From: Pseudomonas sp. stari2
GTDB taxonomy: Bacteria; Pseudomonadota; Gammaproteobacteria; Pseudomonadales; Pseudomonadaceae
Assembly: GCF_040760005.1 (NCBI RefSeq)
Contig: NZ_CP099760.1
Coordinates: forward strand, 3,219,501-3,283,500
Reading direction: 5' to 3'
Length of the DNA: 64,000 bases
Below the pieces are notes generated by a model that had not been told where the DNA came from, made no database searches, and was given only the letters and a program-made list of their open reading frames with translations. The translations under genes and the position numbers were made by a program. Positions 63,642 to 64,000 of this stretch are shown here, in pieces. Each line of letters begins with the position of its first letter. The first letter of the stretch is position 1.

Positions 63642-64000
63642 GGAGCACTCCTCAAATCGGGCGCTTGTGCCGGACGAGTGTTGATAGTGATGACACCGAG
63701 CATGACCAGTGCCACGCCCAGTGATTTGGTGAAACTGAAGGATTCGTTGAAGAGCGGCAGACTGGCCGCCAACAGGTACACCAGCGCATAGCTGATGCTC
63801 AGCAGCGAATAAGCACGGCCCAGCGGCAGGTCGCGCAGGGCGGCGAGCCAGCAGAGCATCGACAGTGCGTAGGCGAGAATGGCCGTGACGACCACCGCTA
63901 GCGCTGACAGATCGACGCTGCCGCCGCTCAGGGCTGACAACCATTGTTCAGGCTGCGGAAGGCGCGTCATGCTCCAGCGCATACCCAGTTGGGCGCCGCT
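63638..64000 (-). CDS. arnF: ArnF, undecaprenyl-phosphate-L-Ara4N flippase subunit (N-terminus outside window)
   Basis: The C-terminal 120 residues of a small EmrE-like membrane protein. The frame runs open to the edge ([15 protein letters not shown]) and continues with [29 protein letters not shown] and [18 protein letters not shown] (each quoted in part), matching ArnF. With ArnE it flips undecaprenyl-phosphate-L-Ara4N to the periplasm, where ArnT adds the sugar to lipid A. The ATGA overlap with ugd shows one operon. About ten N-terminal residues are missing. Confidence 0.85.
   Translation of the reverse strand, partial: SGAQLGMRWSMTRLPQPEQWLSALSGGSVDLSALAVVVTAILAYALSMLCWLAALRDLPLGRAYSLLSISYALVYLLAASLPLFNESFSFTKSLGVALVMLGVITINTRPAQAPDLRSAP

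Noticed and set aside
1-64000. Search for tRNA, rRNA, CRISPR arrays, insertion sequences and phage genes
   Set aside because: No cloverleaf-like runs, regularly spaced repeats, transposase frames or integrase/phage structural genes were seen by eye.

Overview
The window looks like chromosomal DNA of a fluorescent pseudomonad (Pseudomonas fluorescens group). Coding density and GC are high. It carries complete kgu (2-ketogluconate) and efeUOBM loci, an arn-ugd tail, sfnG and an AruH-like transaminase, and it holds short palindromic repeats of the type common in P. fluorescens genomes. I see no tRNA, rRNA, CRISPR array, insertion sequence or prophage.

Left third (1-24000). A glycerate/sugar-diacid module (MFS transporter cut by the window edge, CdaR-type regulator, glycerate kinase) is followed by a chemoreceptor with a candidate sigma-28 promoter and an AruH-like aminotransferase. 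The minus-strand operon kguE-kguK-kguT-kguD takes up and phosphorylates 2-ketogluconate and reduces the product. Its LacI-type regulator PtxS and two identical TGAAACCGGTTTCA operators lie beside it. Next come a DUF1345 membrane protein, a two-gene RND efflux system divergent from an RstAB-like two-component system, a nicotinamidase, a large Pseudomonas protein broken by one base in a G7 tract, and a TPR protein / ECF sigma / anti-sigma operon whose sigma gene has no ATG start.

Middle (24000-45100). Single metabolic genes (methyltransferase, dienoyl-CoA isomerase-like crotonase, nudC, TauE-like permease) precede sfnG with a good sigma-54 promoter, a TetR/DUF1348 pair with a perfect operator palindrome, and pssA. 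The efeUOBM ferrous/heme iron uptake operon has a 15/19 Fur box. An AraC regulator then heads an acyl-CoA catabolic operon (acyl-CoA ligase, SDR dehydrogenase, thiolase, acyl-CoA dehydrogenase, enoyl-CoA hydratase). It meets a convergent acyl-CoA dehydrogenase / 3-hydroxyisobutyryl-CoA hydrolase pair. Together these fit branched-chain (isoleucine/valine-type) acyl-CoA breakdown.

Right third (45100-64000). This holds the two most unusual systems. (a) A compact three-gene operon encodes a 938-residue protein fusing an acyl-CoA-oxidase-like flavoprotein to a complete cytochrome P450, plus a RidA-family protein and an HSL-type alpha/beta hydrolase; its base composition is lower in GC than the flanks. 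(b) An eight-gene operon under a divergent LysR regulator encodes an argininosuccinate-lyase-like enzyme, a polar amino-acid-type ABC importer, two polysaccharide-deacetylase/PuuE-like proteins (one with degenerate metal ligands), an MmgE/PrpD protein and an MFS permease. It ends at a strong intrinsic terminator. I read it as a catabolic route for an unknown amino-acid-like compound, possibly an N-substituted aspartate or aminopolycarboxylate. The window closes with a GNAT protein and the end of the arn lipid A modification operon (GT39 enzyme, ugd, arnF cut by the edge).
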